Source: Phycisphaeraceae bacterium
GTDB lineage: Bacteria > Planctomycetota > Phycisphaerae > Phycisphaerales > Phycisphaeraceae
Assembly: GCA_020851465.1 (NCBI GenBank)
Contig: JADZCR010000006.1
Coordinates: forward strand, 310,001-374,000
Length of the DNA: 64,000 nt
Reading direction: 5' to 3'
Shown: positions 8,398 through 17,588 of the stretch, one piece after another
How the letters are laid out: each line of letters begins with the position of its first letter
Numbering within the stretch: the first letter of the stretch is position 1
Program-made: the position numbers and the translations under genes
The notes under the pieces: model-generated
Told to the model about the DNA's origin: nothing
Database searches by the model: none
What the model saw: only the letters and a program-made list of their open reading frames with translations

Positions 8398-11040
8398 ATG
8401 TTTCTTGGTATGACGGCGGTCGTCTTTTCATGGCGCGGGCGAATCCGTATGATGCCCGTTCTCTGCACCCTTGGCGAGTACCACCGCTTGAAGTTACGTC
8501 CAGGTCTGCTGACTTTTGTCGCCGCGGTCATGATTCATCATGCCGCGCGCGCGCAGCCGGCCTCGCCGAGCGGATCCGCGATTCCGGTACAACAGACGTT
8601 GCGCCTTCAGGACGGCGGCGGAAACGCCGGCGTGATGTTTGTCCGACCCGGTGCGTGGGGCGGCTGGAAGCTCCGCATCGAAAATCCAACGGAGGAGACG
8701 GTCCACGCACTGGCGACAGGTAATTTTTCCGGCCAGCCGACGCTGCAATTCGGCACCGAGTTTGCGATGCCGCGGAACACGCGGCTCAACATTTGGCAAC
8801 CCGTGCGGGCACCGGACTCACCCCAGGTCGCCTCACCGATCGGCGAACCTCAATCGCCGCTGGCTGCCGCGACCCCCGCGCCGACGGCACCGCAGCAGGG
8901 AAAGGTAAAAATCGCGGCTGGCCTTGAAGTCAATTCCATCCTCATCACCACGGACAAGAGCCGCGAGGATCAGCTCGACCGCAAGGCCGGCATGGTCCGT
9001 GTCGAATACGACGCGCCGTCCATGGCGGTGATGAATGATTTCGACTCCCCGAATGACGTGTTGCTTGATTTCGCCGCGGCCCTCAAGAGCGGTGCGGGTA
9101 AGGGCAAGCGGGTCTTTTCCGTCCGCCCTGATGAAGCGCCGCCGCTGGCAGCCGGCTGGGAGACATTGGACAACCTGATCCTCGCTGCGAATCACCCTCC
9201 CCTCGACGAAGCACAGATCGCGGCCTTGCGTCATTGGATTCTCGCGGGCGGTAAGCTGTGGATCACGCTGGACACCGTCGATCCTGATTTCGCCCGCCGG
9301 CTGCTGCGCGACGACTGGACCGTTGAGGTCATTGATCGCGTTGCGCTTTACGATTTTCAGATTGAAGATGGTGTCGCTCCGGTTGAGGTTCACGGGCTGG
9401 AGTCGCCGGTTGATCTGGTGCGCGTGTCCGTGACGGACATGGAGGTGACGCATCGTGTGGGGGAATGGCCTGCCGCGATGCGTAAATCCGTCGGCCGCGG
9501 CATGATCTACGTCACGACGCTGGGTACCCGCGGCTGGATGACCGACTGGTTCATCGCCCGTGATCCGCTGGTGAAACTTGGCACAGCTTTCCTGCAACCC
9601 ACACAGAAGCCGTCCGTTACTTCACGCGATTTTCAGAAGTATCTCTTCTCTCAGATCGGTTACTCCATCGTCAGCCGCACCTCGGTGGCGGTGATTCTGA
9701 TTCTGTTCATTGTGTCGATCCTGATCGTCGGTCTGGTGTTGATGAAGCGAAATCAGCTTGAATGGCTCGGCGCCTACGCCGGCGCGGGTGCCATCGTGGT
9801 GGCGATCATCTTCGTACTCATCGGCCTGCTGAATCGCTGGGAGGTTCCGCTGACGGTCGCCGGCGCGCAACTGGTGCAGGTGGTCCCCGATCAGGATGAA
9901 GCGATAGTCACCGGCGAGCTGAGCGTTTACAGCCCCAAGGACGGGCAGGGACCGATCGAGGCGACGCGAGGCGGCGTGGTCTGGCCTGATATGGCGGGGC
10001 AGGGCAGCGGCGACATCCTCAGAATGGTCTGGACGGACATCGACAAGTGGCAGTGGCGCGGCCTGACGCTGCCTTCTGGTGCGGTGCGCAACACGGAGGT
10101 CCGTCACACCGTGCCTCTGGCCAAGACCGCCCGTGCCGGCGCGACGTTTGATGAAAACGGCATCGTGGTGACATTGAAGGCCGGCCCGTTTGAGGATCTT
10201 CAGGATCTGGTCATCGCGACGCCGACCGGCCATCTCGCGCCGCGCACTGTTTCAGGGAAAATCCACGGCGTACAGAGCGACGTGCTGCCAGTCGGACAAT
10301 ACATCAGCGGCAGTCTCGCGGATCAGACCCGCGTGCTGCGACAGGAGATTTACCGACGGCTGCTGGGCGATGCGCAGGCGACCACGACGCTGCGAATGCC
10401 GCAGTCCTTTGAGGCGATGGAATCGACCACGGAGAATCAGGCGTTCGGCGGCAAGAGGATCATTTATCCCGACCAGCCGATGCTGCTGGCCTGGGCGCAA
10501 TCGATGAGTGTCGGCATCGAGCTGGTGCAGAAGGATGCCCAACTCAGACAGTCGGCATTGGTGATGATCCCGCTGGAGTTTGTGCCGCCTGCCCCCGGCA
10601 GCCGTGTGCGCGTGCCTTCACCTTTTATCTCGCTGGCTCCAGCACGGCGTGTCAGAGGTGAAACCGGGATGGTGTACGACGCTTCCAGCGGGGAGTGGAT
10701 TCCCAGCTCGTCGGGGGCGACGGTAAACGTGCGGTTTCAGTTGCCTCGGATTCTGATGCCGCTGCACACGACTGCTCTCAAAGCGACGCTCGATATTCAG
10801 GCTCCGGGGCGCAAGGTGGACCTGCTGGCGAAGCTCAACGGCGAGTCGGTGTTGCTTGGCTCTTTCACGACCCCCAACAGTCCGATCGTCATTGACGTGC
10901 CAGCGGAGCAAGTGCCTCAGCCGGATGAAGCGGGCGGTGTCGCCCTGACGCTCCGCGTGGATGACGGCGACGAATCGTCTTCGCCCTGGCTGGTGCGGAG
11001 TTTTACGATCGAGGTCGGAGGCACGACTGCGGAACGATGA
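8398..11040 (+). CDS. Large membrane-anchored protein of unknown function, ABC-cluster associated
   Basis: An 880-residue protein that I do not recognise. The first ~55 residues contain a hydrophobic stretch ending in 'AARAQPA', consistent with a signal peptide or anchor. The region to about residue 400 looks extracytoplasmic; it includes 'LRHWILAGGKLWITLD', reminiscent of the GATase-like/DUF4350 domains found beside ABC-2 transporters (GldG-like arrangement). Two transmembrane helices lie at about 424-447 and 456-478, and the C-terminal 400 residues look beta-rich. It precedes an ABC ATPase and permease by 66 bp, so a periplasmic partner of that transporter is plausible. The start is uncertain; an ATG at 8452 is an alternative. 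Confidence 0.7.
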   Translation: MFLGMTAVVFSWRGRIRMMPVLCTLGEYHRLKLRPGLLTFVAAVMIHHAARAQPASPSGSAIPVQQTLRLQDGGGNAGVMFVRPGAWGGWKLRIENPTEETVHALATGNFSGQPTLQFGTEFAMPRNTRLNIWQPVRAPDSPQVASPIGEPQSPLAAATPAPTAPQQGKVKIAAGLEVNSILITTDKSREDQLDRKAGMVRVEYDAPSMAVMNDFDSPNDVLLDFAAALKSGAGKGKRVFSVRPDEAPPLAAGWETLDNLILAANHPPLDEAQIAALRHWILAGGKLWITLDTVDPDFARRLLRDDWTVEVIDRVALYDFQIEDGVAPVEVHGLESPVDLVRVSVTDMEVTHRVGEWPAAMRKSVGRGMIYVTTLGTRGWMTDWFIARDPLVKLGTAFLQPTQKPSVTSRDFQKYLFSQIGYSIVSRTSVAVILILFIVSILIVGLVLMKRNQLEWLGAYAGAGAIVVAIIFVLIGLLNRWEVPLTVAGAQLVQVVPDQDEAIVTGELSVYSPKDGQGPIEATRGGVVWPDMAGQGSGDILRMVWTDIDKWQWRGLTLPSGAVRNTEVRHTVPLAKTARAGATFDENGIVVTLKAGPFEDLQDLVIATPTGHLAPRTVSGKIHGVQSDVLPVGQYISGSLADQTRVLRQEIYRRLLGDAQATTTLRMPQSFEAMESTTENQAFGGKRIIYPDQPMLLAWAQSMSVGIELVQKDAQLRQSALVMIPLEFVPPAPGSRVRVPSPFISLAPARRVRGETGMVYDASSGEWIPSSSGATVNVRFQLPRILMPLHTTALKATLDIQAPGRKVDLLAKLNGESVLLGSFTTPNSPIVIDVPAEQVPQPDEAGGVALTLRVDDGDESSSPWLVRSFTIEVGGTTAER

Positions 11041-11106
11041 CGTGGGGTTGCCCCACCTGATGCGATTGATCTGATGAGCGGCGACTGAGCCGGATAGGAA
11101 CGGACC

Positions 11107-12069
11107 ATGAGCGATATCGTCGTCCAGACCAAAAACCTCACGAAGAAGTTCGGTGACTTCACCGCGCTGGATAATCTTTCCATCCAGCTTGAGCGGGGGC
11201 GCATTCTGGGCTTCATCGGTCCCAACGGCGCGGGAAAGACCACGACCATCAAAATCCTCGTCGGCCTTTCCCGACCCACGAGCGGCTCAGCGAGCATCGC
11301 CGGTGCCGATTGCGTCACCGAAGCACGCCGCATCAAGCGGTTGGTCGGCTACATGCCCGATACGTTCGGCTCCTACGACAACATGCGGGTGCATGAGTAC
11401 CTCGACTTTTTCGGGGCGGCATTCAAGATTCCCCGCCGTGATCGCGCCAAGCGCATTGATGAAGTCATGGAGATCACCAATGCCGGATGGATGCGCGATC
11501 GTTTTGTCGAGAGTCTCAGCCATGGCATGAAACAGCGCGTCGGCATCGCCCGCACGCTCCTGCACGATCCCGAAGTGCTGATCCTCGACGAGCCGGCCAA
11601 CGGTCTGGACCCCAACGCCCGCATTGAGATGCGGCAGATTCTTCTGCGACTGGCGCAGCTCGGTAAGACCCTGATCGTCACCAGCCACATCCTTCCCGAA
11701 CTCTCACGCATCTGTGATACCGTCGCGATCATCACCCAGGGCAAGCTCAATGCCTTCGGTACGCTTGAACAGATCATGCGCAAGGTGCGGACCAAGCGCG
11801 TCCTTGAGGTGCAATTGACCACTGCGGAGCAGGTCGCTCCCATGGCAGCGCTGCTCAAGAAACATCTCGAACCGGGCAGTGAGATCACTCCCAGCCCGCA
11901 GGAAGCGGAAGTCCGCTGCACGACCAATTACGACGACATCAAGCTCGCGGAGATTCTCGCCACCGCCGTGTCGAAGGGGCTGGGCGTGGTGCAGTTCCGT
12001 GAGGTGCCGATGGATCTCGAAGATGCGTTCCTCGAAGCGACCCGCAGCGGGCAGGTGAGCGCGGCATGA
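11107..12069 (+). CDS. ABC transporter ATP-binding protein (ABC-2 type)
   Basis: A 320-residue ATPase: Walker A 'GPNGAGKTTT' (residues 38-47), signature 'LSHGMKQRVGIART' (about 137-150) and Walker B 'VLILDEPANGLDP' (about 157-169). The ~90-residue C-terminal extension after the ATPase core is typical of ABC-2 exporter ATPases (NatA/GldA-like). The stop overlaps the following permease start (ATGA), so the two are translationally coupled and almost surely form one transporter with the 612-residue permease. The substrate is unknown. Confidence 0.95.
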   Translation: MSDIVVQTKNLTKKFGDFTALDNLSIQLERGRILGFIGPNGAGKTTTIKILVGLSRPTSGSASIAGADCVTEARRIKRLVGYMPDTFGSYDNMRVHEYLDFFGAAFKIPRRDRAKRIDEVMEITNAGWMRDRFVESLSHGMKQRVGIARTLLHDPEVLILDEPANGLDPNARIEMRQILLRLAQLGKTLIVTSHILPELSRICDTVAIITQGKLNAFGTLEQIMRKVRTKRVLEVQLTTAEQVAPMAALLKKHLEPGSEITPSPQEAEVRCTTNYDDIKLAEILATAVSKGLGVVQFREVPMDLEDAFLEATRSGQVSAA

Positions 12070-13904
12070 CCAACCCGATTATCCAACGTGAGCTGGTCGG
12101 CCTGCTGCGCACGAAAAAAGCACTGGCGCTTCAGGTCGGCATGATCGCGGTGCTTTCGGCACTGGTGATCTTTCGTTGGCCGGCGGCAGGCATGGTCGAT
12201 CTGACCGGTCAGCAGGCGCAGCAGGTTTTCCGACTCTTTGCCTACGGTCTGATGGTTGCGCTGATTCTCCTGGCCCCGGTTTTCCCCGCGACCAGCGTCG
12301 TCCGTGAACGGCAGCAGGGCACCCTTGCTCTGCTGCTCAATTCCCCGATGAGCCCCTGGTCCATCCTCATGGGCAAACTGCTGGGCGTGCTTGGTTACGT
12401 CCTGCTATTGCTGCTGCTGAGCGTCCCGCCGGCGGCGGCGTGCTTCACCATGGGGGGCGTGGATCGCGGCCAGCTCGTCGGTGCTTATGGCATCCTCTTC
12501 CTGCTGGCGGTGCAGTACGCGACGCTCGGTCTGCTGATCAGCAGCTACGCGGGCACGCCCGACTCGGCTCTGCGTTCCACCTACGGAGCGGTGCTGGCGA
12601 TGTCCGTCGTCACGCTTGGCCCGCATCAATTCCTTCAAGGGCTTCAGGGCATTCCTTCGGCCGGACAGACGCTGATCGAATGGATCCGCTGCATCTCGCC
12701 GATTCCCGCGATGATGGAGTGCCTGAACCAAGGTGGCATCACGTCGATGGGTTTCGTTCAGACCGGAACCATCGGCCGGTTCTGCATCCTCGCGGTGATC
12801 TCGACGATTCTCTTTACGATTTTCACAGCCCGACGATTCAACCAACGGATGTTCGACCGTCCACGCGCCGCGGGCACGGTGACGGATGAGCAATCCGCTT
12901 CCGTCCAGCGTTTCCGCCGGATGATGTTCATCATCGATCCGAATCGACGCAGTGAGTTGATCGGCGCACGGCCGTTGGCGATGGTGGTGTGTCTGGCGGG
13001 GGCTGCATTTTTCACGGCGGCGGCGACTTACATCTATAAACAAGACTTCAAGTGGGAGGGGTACTCCGTCAGCCTCGTCTTCACGGTGACGCTCGGAGTC
13101 GTCGCGGCGGCATTTGTCGGCGCACTGCTGGTGCTGCTGGTTTCGATCAACCCGGTGACGACCAAGGAACTGCGATCCCGTCGCTTCGGCAGGCCGTACT
13201 GGCTTTTCCGGCTCGGCGGTTTCTGCCTCGTCCTGTCGCTGGCTCTGATGCTTGCGACGACCCGCGCCACGATGGACTGGGGAGTCTCAACCCTCGGCGT
13301 CATCATGGTGCTCCTGTCCTTTGCCCTCATCATTCTTCTGACACCCACACTCGCGGCGGGATTGATCAGCGGTGAACGCGAGAGCGGCGGATGGATATTG
13401 CTCCAGTCAACGCCGCTCTCGACCTTATCCGTCGTGCTGGGGAAACTCATGAGCGTCGCCACAACGCTCGTGTTGATCCTCATTGCAACGCTGCCCGGCT
13501 ATGCCGTGATCGTGCTGATCGACAAAGAGACGCAGTTCCTCCGCGTGCCGATGGTGCTCCTGAGCCTGCTGCTGACAGCGCTCTTTGCGCTGCTGCTCAG
13601 CGCAGCGACGAGCAGCCTGTTCCGTCGCACCGCGCCGGCGACGGTGACGGCTTACACGATCATCGTTGGTCTGTGTGCGGGGACGATGCTCTTCTGGCTG
13701 GGACGCGATGCGCCGTTCACGATGCGCACCGTCGAAACGGTGCTGAAGTTCAACCCGCTCGCCGCTTCACTCAAGCTCATCGACGCACCGGGATTCAAGG
13801 AATACCAGATCCTGCCGGCGAACTGGTGGATCATGGGGGCCGGCTGTCTGATTTGCCTCGCGGTGCTGGTGGTTCAAACCTGGCGGCTCAGCCGCCCGCA
13901 GTGA
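12066..13904 (+). CDS. ABC-2 type permease, double-length
   Basis: A 612-residue polytopic membrane protein with about 12 hydrophobic segments in two halves. The first half contains 'VVRERQQGTLALLLNSPMS' and the second 'GLISGERESGGWILLQSTPL', the same loop motif of ABC-2 permeases, so two permease units appear fused in tandem. A typical ABC-2 permease has about six segments and 250-400 residues. A linker of about 50 residues ('VQRFRRMMFIIDPNRRSE') separates them. It overlaps the ATPase gene by four bases. With two copies of the permease fold in one chain, a single polypeptide could make the full channel. Confidence 0.9.
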   Translation: MTNPIIQRELVGLLRTKKALALQVGMIAVLSALVIFRWPAAGMVDLTGQQAQQVFRLFAYGLMVALILLAPVFPATSVVRERQQGTLALLLNSPMSPWSILMGKLLGVLGYVLLLLLLSVPPAAACFTMGGVDRGQLVGAYGILFLLAVQYATLGLLISSYAGTPDSALRSTYGAVLAMSVVTLGPHQFLQGLQGIPSAGQTLIEWIRCISPIPAMMECLNQGGITSMGFVQTGTIGRFCILAVISTILFTIFTARRFNQRMFDRPRAAGTVTDEQSASVQRFRRMMFIIDPNRRSELIGARPLAMVVCLAGAAFFTAAATYIYKQDFKWEGYSVSLVFTVTLGVVAAAFVGALLVLLVSINPVTTKELRSRRFGRPYWLFRLGGFCLVLSLALMLATTRATMDWGVSTLGVIMVLLSFALIILLTPTLAAGLISGERESGGWILLQSTPLSTLSVVLGKLMSVATTLVLILIATLPGYAVIVLIDKETQFLRVPMVLLSLLLTALFALLLSAATSSLFRRTAPATVTAYTIIVGLCAGTMLFWLGRDAPFTMRTVETVLKFNPLAASLKLIDAPGFKEYQILPANWWIMGAGCLICLAVLVVQTWRLSRPQ

Positions 13905-13914
13905 TGGACGCAGG

Positions 13915-15873
13915 ATGACGATGCGATTAATCGGAACAACAATTTGCCGGCGGGATGGCAGTGCCTTCCGTGGTGTCAGCCGCAATAGTCGCGGACAAAG
14001 GCGAATCGCTGCGCTGCTGCTTGCGGGAGCCGTGTCGTTGTCAGCTCTTGCGTCCCCCAGCCGCGCCGCTCCTGCGCCAATCAATCCGTTGATCGATCAG
14101 CCGCACTACTCAGATCCTGCCATCGTTGAGCCTGCCCCCGAACTGGAGTTTCACCCCCGGTTGGCGGAAGTCTGGGGTTGGGCGCTGGATCAACCCTCTG
14201 CGGACACTCGCCGCCGCGCCGCGTCCGCCATCGCTGACGCCTATCGTCGCGGAGACCAGAGCCTCCGCAGCTTTGCCGGACGTCTTACGATTCTGCTCGA
14301 CAAGCAGGGGCAACATCCTCTGGTCAGGCTCGCTGCCGCCGAGGCACTGATCACGCTCGACGTACGCGACGCAGAGGTCAGTCTCATCGCGCACAATCGT
14401 GCCGATGGCATGGACATGATCCTGCTCACCGATCCCGCCTTGGCACGGTGGCAAGCGGCAAACATCCGACAAACGTGGATCAATCGCGCGATTGATCCAT
14501 CGCTGGACCGCTCGATTCGTCAGTCAGCCATCCAATCGCTCGGTGCGGTTCGGGAAACTCAGGCTTACGCGAGCCTGCTCAAGATCGTTCAGGATGAAAA
14601 GGCGGAAATGACACTTCGCACGGCTGCTTCCAGTGCAGCCGCTGCGTGCCGCCCGGAGACGGAGACCAGTCTGGCCGTTGCGCAGCGCTTTCTGGAAGGT
14701 TCACCAGCCCGACGGTTGCTGGCGGCGCGACTGCTGGCGTCGGAAAAAGGTGATGGTGCCATCGCAGCACTCCTGCGGCTGGCGGTCGATGCAGATCAAG
14801 CGGTGGCGGCAAAGTCGCTCCAGAGACTTCTCGAAATCGCACCGGAGCGAGTGGATGAACTGGCGGATACTCTGCTCAAAAGCAGCGATCCGAATATCCG
14901 GCTGCTGGCGGTTCAAGGCATCGTTGCGCAACACCGTCCCGAACGGATCAAACTCGTAGCGGATGCGCTGGATGATGTCGCTTTGTCGGTGCGACAGTAC
15001 GCCCGTGATCAGATGATCCTGATGGATCACGATTCTGCCCTCCGCCCGCAGGTACGTGCCGAAGCGAAAAGAATTCTCAAGTCGGACAACTGGCGCGGAC
15101 TTGAGCAGGCGGCACTAATCGTGGGCAAGCTGGACGACCAGGCCGCGTCGAGTCGCCTGCTGGAACTGATCAAACATCAGCGTCCGGAAGTGCGTCTCGC
15201 CGCCGCCGCCGCCCTGCGCTGGATCGACGACCCGGAAACGCTTGCCCCCATTCTCACGTACGCGCGGGAGATTACGGAAAAGACTTCCGAACTCACCCAA
15301 ATCGAGGGCGAGAAGATGACGGCCTATGCGTCACAGATCAAACATGCGAATAGCTTGATTGATCAGGGCCGGACAGACGAAATGCCGCCGCGTATCGAAC
15401 CGCGGCTGTTGGTGCGATCCGCCGCCGACACTGATCGGGAGCTTGTGCAGTATTTTTGTTTCTTTGCCAAGCGTCGTTACGCCGCCGCCGAGCCGCTATT
15501 GCGCAGCTACGTTCCCAAACATTCGCAGCCTTACGGCGAGGGACGCGGTGCGGCGATTTATGCTCTGGGCTATCTCTACGAAAACAAAAGTGATGCTTCG
15601 CTGGCGGCTGCACTGTCAGCTCGCGCGGTCGATAACAACCCGCTCGATCCGGAAGTTGCCGCGGTGCGACGATTCTCGCTCATCACGCTGGGCAGAATGA
15701 AAGCCAGCCAAGGGCTGGGAGCTTTGAACTCAATTTACCGCTCGGCCATCGAGAGCTATCACCTCCGGGCTGCGGCACGCTGGGGAATCATTCATTCGAC
15801 CGGCAAAGAAGTCCCGCCGATTACTTCACAAAAACAGATGGTGACCGGCTGGTGGCTTGAACCGTTGGATTGA
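13915..15873 (+). CDS. HEAT-repeat secreted protein
   Basis: A 652-residue protein with an N-terminal signal peptide (basic residues, then 'IAALLLAGAVSLSALASPSRA'-like hydrophobic stretch ending near residue 46). The rest is a series of helical HEAT-like repeats with recurring patterns such as 'VRLAAAEALITLD', 'IRLLAVQGI' and 'VRLAAAAALRWIDD'. Such repeats are protein-binding scaffolds and no catalytic site is seen. It begins 10 bp after the ABC permease gene and is probably in the same operon, so an envelope adaptor for that system is a reasonable guess only. Confidence 0.82.
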   Translation: MTMRLIGTTICRRDGSAFRGVSRNSRGQRRIAALLLAGAVSLSALASPSRAAPAPINPLIDQPHYSDPAIVEPAPELEFHPRLAEVWGWALDQPSADTRRRAASAIADAYRRGDQSLRSFAGRLTILLDKQGQHPLVRLAAAEALITLDVRDAEVSLIAHNRADGMDMILLTDPALARWQAANIRQTWINRAIDPSLDRSIRQSAIQSLGAVRETQAYASLLKIVQDEKAEMTLRTAASSAAAACRPETETSLAVAQRFLEGSPARRLLAARLLASEKGDGAIAALLRLAVDADQAVAAKSLQRLLEIAPERVDELADTLLKSSDPNIRLLAVQGIVAQHRPERIKLVADALDDVALSVRQYARDQMILMDHDSALRPQVRAEAKRILKSDNWRGLEQAALIVGKLDDQAASSRLLELIKHQRPEVRLAAAAALRWIDDPETLAPILTYAREITEKTSELTQIEGEKMTAYASQIKHANSLIDQGRTDEMPPRIEPRLLVRSAADTDRELVQYFCFFAKRRYAAAEPLLRSYVPKHSQPYGEGRGAAIYALGYLYENKSDASLAAALSARAVDNNPLDPEVAAVRRFSLITLGRMKASQGLGALNSIYRSAIESYHLRAAARWGIIHSTGKEVPPITSQKQMVTGWWLEPLD

Positions 15874-15922
15874 AGCTGATTCGCTTCGATGAGTAATCAC
15901 TTTTCGTCGCACACGGTGAAAC

Positions 15923-16318
15923 ATGTCCACGCAGGAGGATTTCAACATCGAGGTTCGCGTCCGGTACAGCGAGTGCGACCCGATGAACGTCGCGCATCAC
16001 AGTGCTTACCCGGTCTGGATGGAAATTGCCCGCGTCGAGATGCTTCGTCAGCGCGGCACCGCCTATCGAGAGCTTGAGGAACGAGGCATCTTTTTCGTCG
16101 TGGCGAGGCTGAGCATTCGTTACCGCCGACCGGCTAAGTACGACGACATCCTCCAGGTACGGGTTCGCAGGCTGCCCAGCGCGGGTGTGAAAGTGGACCA
16201 TGAGTACGAGATCCATCGCGGCAGGGAACTCATCGCCACCGCGGAAACCACCATCGTCTGCGTGGACAGGCAGGGCAAGCTCCAGCCTGTCCCGGCGGGT
16301 ACGTTAGGCACTGACTGA
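15923..16318 (+). CDS. Acyl-CoA thioesterase, hotdog fold (YbgC/4HBT-like)
   Basis: A 131-residue single-domain hotdog protein. 'RYSECDPMNVAHHSAY' (residues 14-29) is the 4-hydroxybenzoyl-CoA thioesterase active-site segment, with Asp19 the likely catalytic residue. Members hydrolyse short- or medium-chain acyl-CoA or acyl-ACP thioesters; YbgC associates with the Tol-Pal system in proteobacteria. No Tol gene is adjacent here. The start ATG at 15923 is preceded by few purines, but the conserved region begins soon after. A second hotdog thioesterase is encoded at 41.2 kb. Confidence 0.9.
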   Translation: MSTQEDFNIEVRVRYSECDPMNVAHHSAYPVWMEIARVEMLRQRGTAYRELEERGIFFVVARLSIRYRRPAKYDDILQVRVRRLPSAGVKVDHEYEIHRGRELIATAETTIVCVDRQGKLQPVPAGTLGTD

Positions 16319-16523
16319 TTTCAGGAGAGTGCCGCACTCATTTCGATTCGACTTGCTTCGACTGCCCGCCAATGATTTTCTGTGTCAAGGTATCCGGCTC
16401 ATCTCCGGGCTTTGCTGACGTTTTCCATGGCTGTGGTGCGTATTGACGAAAGTCGGTCCCTCATTCGACCGACGACACGGTTATCGGTGCGGGTTGCCTG
16501 AACCTTCCGGCAACTCATTCGCG

Positions 16524-17336
16524 ATGGAGACGTATGTGGTCGCGATGGTTTGGTTCATCGTGATGGCGGTCCTGGCGGCGGCGTCCTTTACCGTCGGGCT
16601 GTGGGCCGGTCGCGGGGGCATCTGGCGGGCGCGGCTGTGGATCGCCGGCTCTCTGGTCCTGCTGCTCGCCTGCTCGTGGTTGAATCGTCGGCCCGACGTC
16701 GCTCTGCAAATCATCCGACCCAGCATGCTCAGCTATCTCGAAGGCATCTACGCCACGCCGGTGTTTATGTTGATTCTGGGGATCGCATGGATGCGCGGCA
16801 CGCGGCTGCGCCAGCGAGGACTTACCATCCTGGCCGTCTGTGTCGGCATCTTTTTCTTTTTGCATGGCGGCTTGTGGATGCTCCAGTCCACGCCGTTGTC
16901 CGCACTGGCCAACGACACGAGCAACGGCATGATTCTTCAGACGCAGGATTTTTCCTGCGTACCCGCCTCGTGTGCGACCGCGCTCAATGCCATCGGCATC
17001 CCAAGCACCGAGGCGCAGATGGCTGAACTCACCCAGACCCGTTCCGGCAGCGGTGCAACCCTCGTCCGGGCGGTCGATGGTCTTTCACAACGGCTCGCGG
17101 ACACACCCTGGAAGGTGGAGTTGATCGAGGCAACGCTGGACTCCCTCGACGAAGTGCCGTTACCAGCCTTGACGGTGGTTCCCGGCCGCAACGCGGCGAT
17201 TCGGCACATGGTCGTGATCCTCAAATCACGTTACGGAATGCTGCTCGTGGCGGATCCGGCTGATGGTCCCAAATGGGTTGACCGCCGCGAATTTGCGCAG
17301 GGGTACAACGGCTACGTGATCGTGTTCCACCGCTGA
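16524..17336 (+). CDS. Membrane protein with C39-like cysteine peptidase domain
   Basis: A 270-residue protein. The N-terminal ~130 residues contain four hydrophobic helices; the rest resembles peptidase C39-like domains: 'LQTQDFSCVPASCATAL' supplies a catalytic-type Cys145 preceded by a glutamine, 'IRHMVVIL' the histidine and 'LLVADPADGP' the aspartate. C39 peptidases process double-glycine leaders, but many family members outside bacteriocin loci have unknown targets. ATG 16524 was preferred over an upstream in-frame start because the transmembrane region begins right after it. No bacteriocin-like small gene is adjacent. Confidence 0.7.
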   Translation: METYVVAMVWFIVMAVLAAASFTVGLWAGRGGIWRARLWIAGSLVLLLACSWLNRRPDVALQIIRPSMLSYLEGIYATPVFMLILGIAWMRGTRLRQRGLTILAVCVGIFFFLHGGLWMLQSTPLSALANDTSNGMILQTQDFSCVPASCATALNAIGIPSTEAQMAELTQTRSGSGATLVRAVDGLSQRLADTPWKVELIEATLDSLDEVPLPALTVVPGRNAAIRHMVVILKSRYGMLLVADPADGPKWVDRREFAQGYNGYVIVFHR

Positions 17337-17588
17337 GCGCGGCTGGAAAAGTGAGCAATCTGCCGGCGAGCCTCATTCGTCATTTCCCGTTTAATCACCC
17401 CGGTTTTACGGCCCAAGGCCCTGTCTAAAGAGCCTCGCGGATACGAAATTCCTGCGTCTGTCAGCTCGTCCGGCTTGGATGCCAGCCGGGGACTCCGCAC
17501 GCGACGGAAAAATCCTTTAGAATCGCGGGGCTTTTCAGGAACTGAAAAGCAAATACCTCATTCACCCTCCGCGAGAAAGTATTTTTCC

